Positions 5,277 to 5,923 of a stretch of DNA of 5,923 bases are shown here, piece by piece (within the stretch, counting starts at the first letter, position 1; each line of letters opens with the position of its first letter). Under the pieces are notes generated by a model. The model saw only the letters and a program-made list of their open reading frames with translations, was not told the DNA's origin and searched no databases. Both the position numbers and the translations under genes were made by a program. The DNA is from CAYWFU01 sp964457585 (lineage in GTDB: Bacteria > JACRDZ01). The DNA lies in NCBI GenBank assembly GCA_964457585.1, contig CAYWFU010000116.1, positions 1 through 5,923 of the forward strand, written 5' to 3'.

Positions 5277-5923
5277 TTAAAATTGCAAAGTTACCTGCCC
5301 TATCAGAGCATTATTTTTTATATCTTTGCCTTTTTCATCTTTTTGTTCATAATTAATCTATAAATTTGCCCATTTGTTAAAATACCAGTTCACACCATAA
5401 GTAGAAACGCTAGTTTCATTCTTTTTCAACTTTTTATCAGGATCATAAAAGTCATACTTCAATACTCCCTGTAATTTTTTAGGAATAAGGAAATAACCTG
5501 CCTGTGCATACCATCCATCTTTATCTATTGCAGCGTCTTTACCTTTTATATATTCACCCTTTCTGGACAATACTTCCGCTTACTTGAATCCCAATATCAC
5601 GTCCATTCTGGTTGCCAATCACATCTTTTCCTCGTGTAGTTAATGCTTCAACTACCTGTGAGCGATTGATTGTCTCTAATTTTGTATTTGAAGTTATATT
5701 CTCCTGGCTGAAAGGTATAAAAAATTGTCCTATGTTTATTTTTAATGATGAAGTAACCTTATAACCTAAAATGGCATCTAACAATAACTGACCTCCAGAT
5801 ACAGCGATATCGGTTGAATTATATTTTCCATTTTTAATCGGAGCATTAACAAAAAATTTATATTTATACAGCAATTCTCGGTGAAATAAAAAACATCGTA
5901 TTTATAAGGGATTTCAAAAAAAA
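5277..5923 (-). pseudogene. Phosphate-selective porin (Porin O/P family), broken by deletion, frame break and an in-frame TAG; 5' end beyond window
   Basis: Upstream frame (5874 to 5554): LYKYKFFVNAP, GGQLLLDAILGYKV, LKINIGQFFIPFSQENITSN, ETINRSQVVEAL and GRDIGIQVSGSIVQKG. This matches the OprO/OprP family pattern (LxDAxxxY, GQFxxPFSxE, RDIGVQxSG). It then stops at TGA. The next frame (5570 down) resumes as KGEYIKGKDAAIDKDGWYAQ and AGYFLIPKKLQGVLKYDFYD, ending FNKWANL at TAG (5358-5360). Past that TAG the same frame reads INYEQKDE to NNALIGQVTLQF and TAA (5277-5279), with the terminal phenylalanine of a beta-barrel protein; CAG to TAG is the likely change. In the family, about 100 residues separate RDIG from EYIKGKD, so the frame break marks an out-of-frame deletion. 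Beyond 5874, FFISPRI in a third frame may be another fragment. The product would sit in the outer membrane and feed PstS. Confidence 0.8.

Noticed and set aside
1..5923. tRNA or rRNA genes, riboswitches
   Set aside because: No cloverleaf-like or rRNA-like sequence was recognised by eye on either strand; a covariance-model search would be needed to exclude small RNAs.

Overview
This is an AT-rich window (about one third G+C by eye) from a Gram-negative respiring bacterium. A multiheme c-type cytochrome with a lipoprotein-like leader and an outer-membrane phosphate-selective porin support that reading. The taxon cannot be fixed from sequence alone; a member of the Bacteroidota/Ignavibacteria group or another AT-rich environmental lineage is plausible. 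Every recognisable gene is on the minus strand, so the window is read from right to left.

Right part (5923 to about 2500): a decayed phosphate-uptake locus in its usual gene order. First comes a Porin O/P family gene, cut by the window edge, with a frame break, a probable internal deletion and an in-frame TAG. Next is pstS, with only the C-terminal ~170 residues left, then pstC, with its N-terminal part and last membrane segment missing and one internal frameshift. An inverted-repeat element of about 330 bp separates porin from pstS and has taken the place of the start of pstS. Between pstS and pstC lie about 470 bp with no clear gene, an intact RelE/ParE-type toxin-antitoxin pair, and two fragments of the start of a DUF488 gene flanking that pair as a 62-bp direct repeat (51/62 identical). 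The second DUF488 fragment is fused in frame to a piece of a Fic-family gene. This is a gene graveyard around one intact toxin-antitoxin cassette.

Middle (about 2540 to 2083): the broken 3' end of pstC runs directly, in another frame, into a TusA-family sulfur-carrier gene. Its CPxN active-site region is intact, but no standard start codon remains. A 204-bp MITE-like element with 15-bp terminal inverted repeats and flanking ATATA repeats sits exactly on the tusA stop codon. Removing it on paper restores a TAG at that point.

Left part (1977 to 150): an apparently intact two-gene operon of a half-size TauE/SafE (TSUP) membrane transporter and a five-heme cytochrome of the c554-like class. With the MITE removed, tusA and the TSUP gene would be about 100 bp apart, so tusA, TSUP and cytochrome may once have formed a sulfur redox/transport group. 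The window ends at 4-137 in a nested palindromic repeat just downstream of the cytochrome gene.

The most interesting content is the layered evidence of rearrangement (MITE at a stop codon, duplicated DUF488 starts flanking a toxin-antitoxin pair, DUF488-Fic chimera, pstC/tusA junction) and the TSUP-cytochrome pair. No clearly new multi-gene system is visible.
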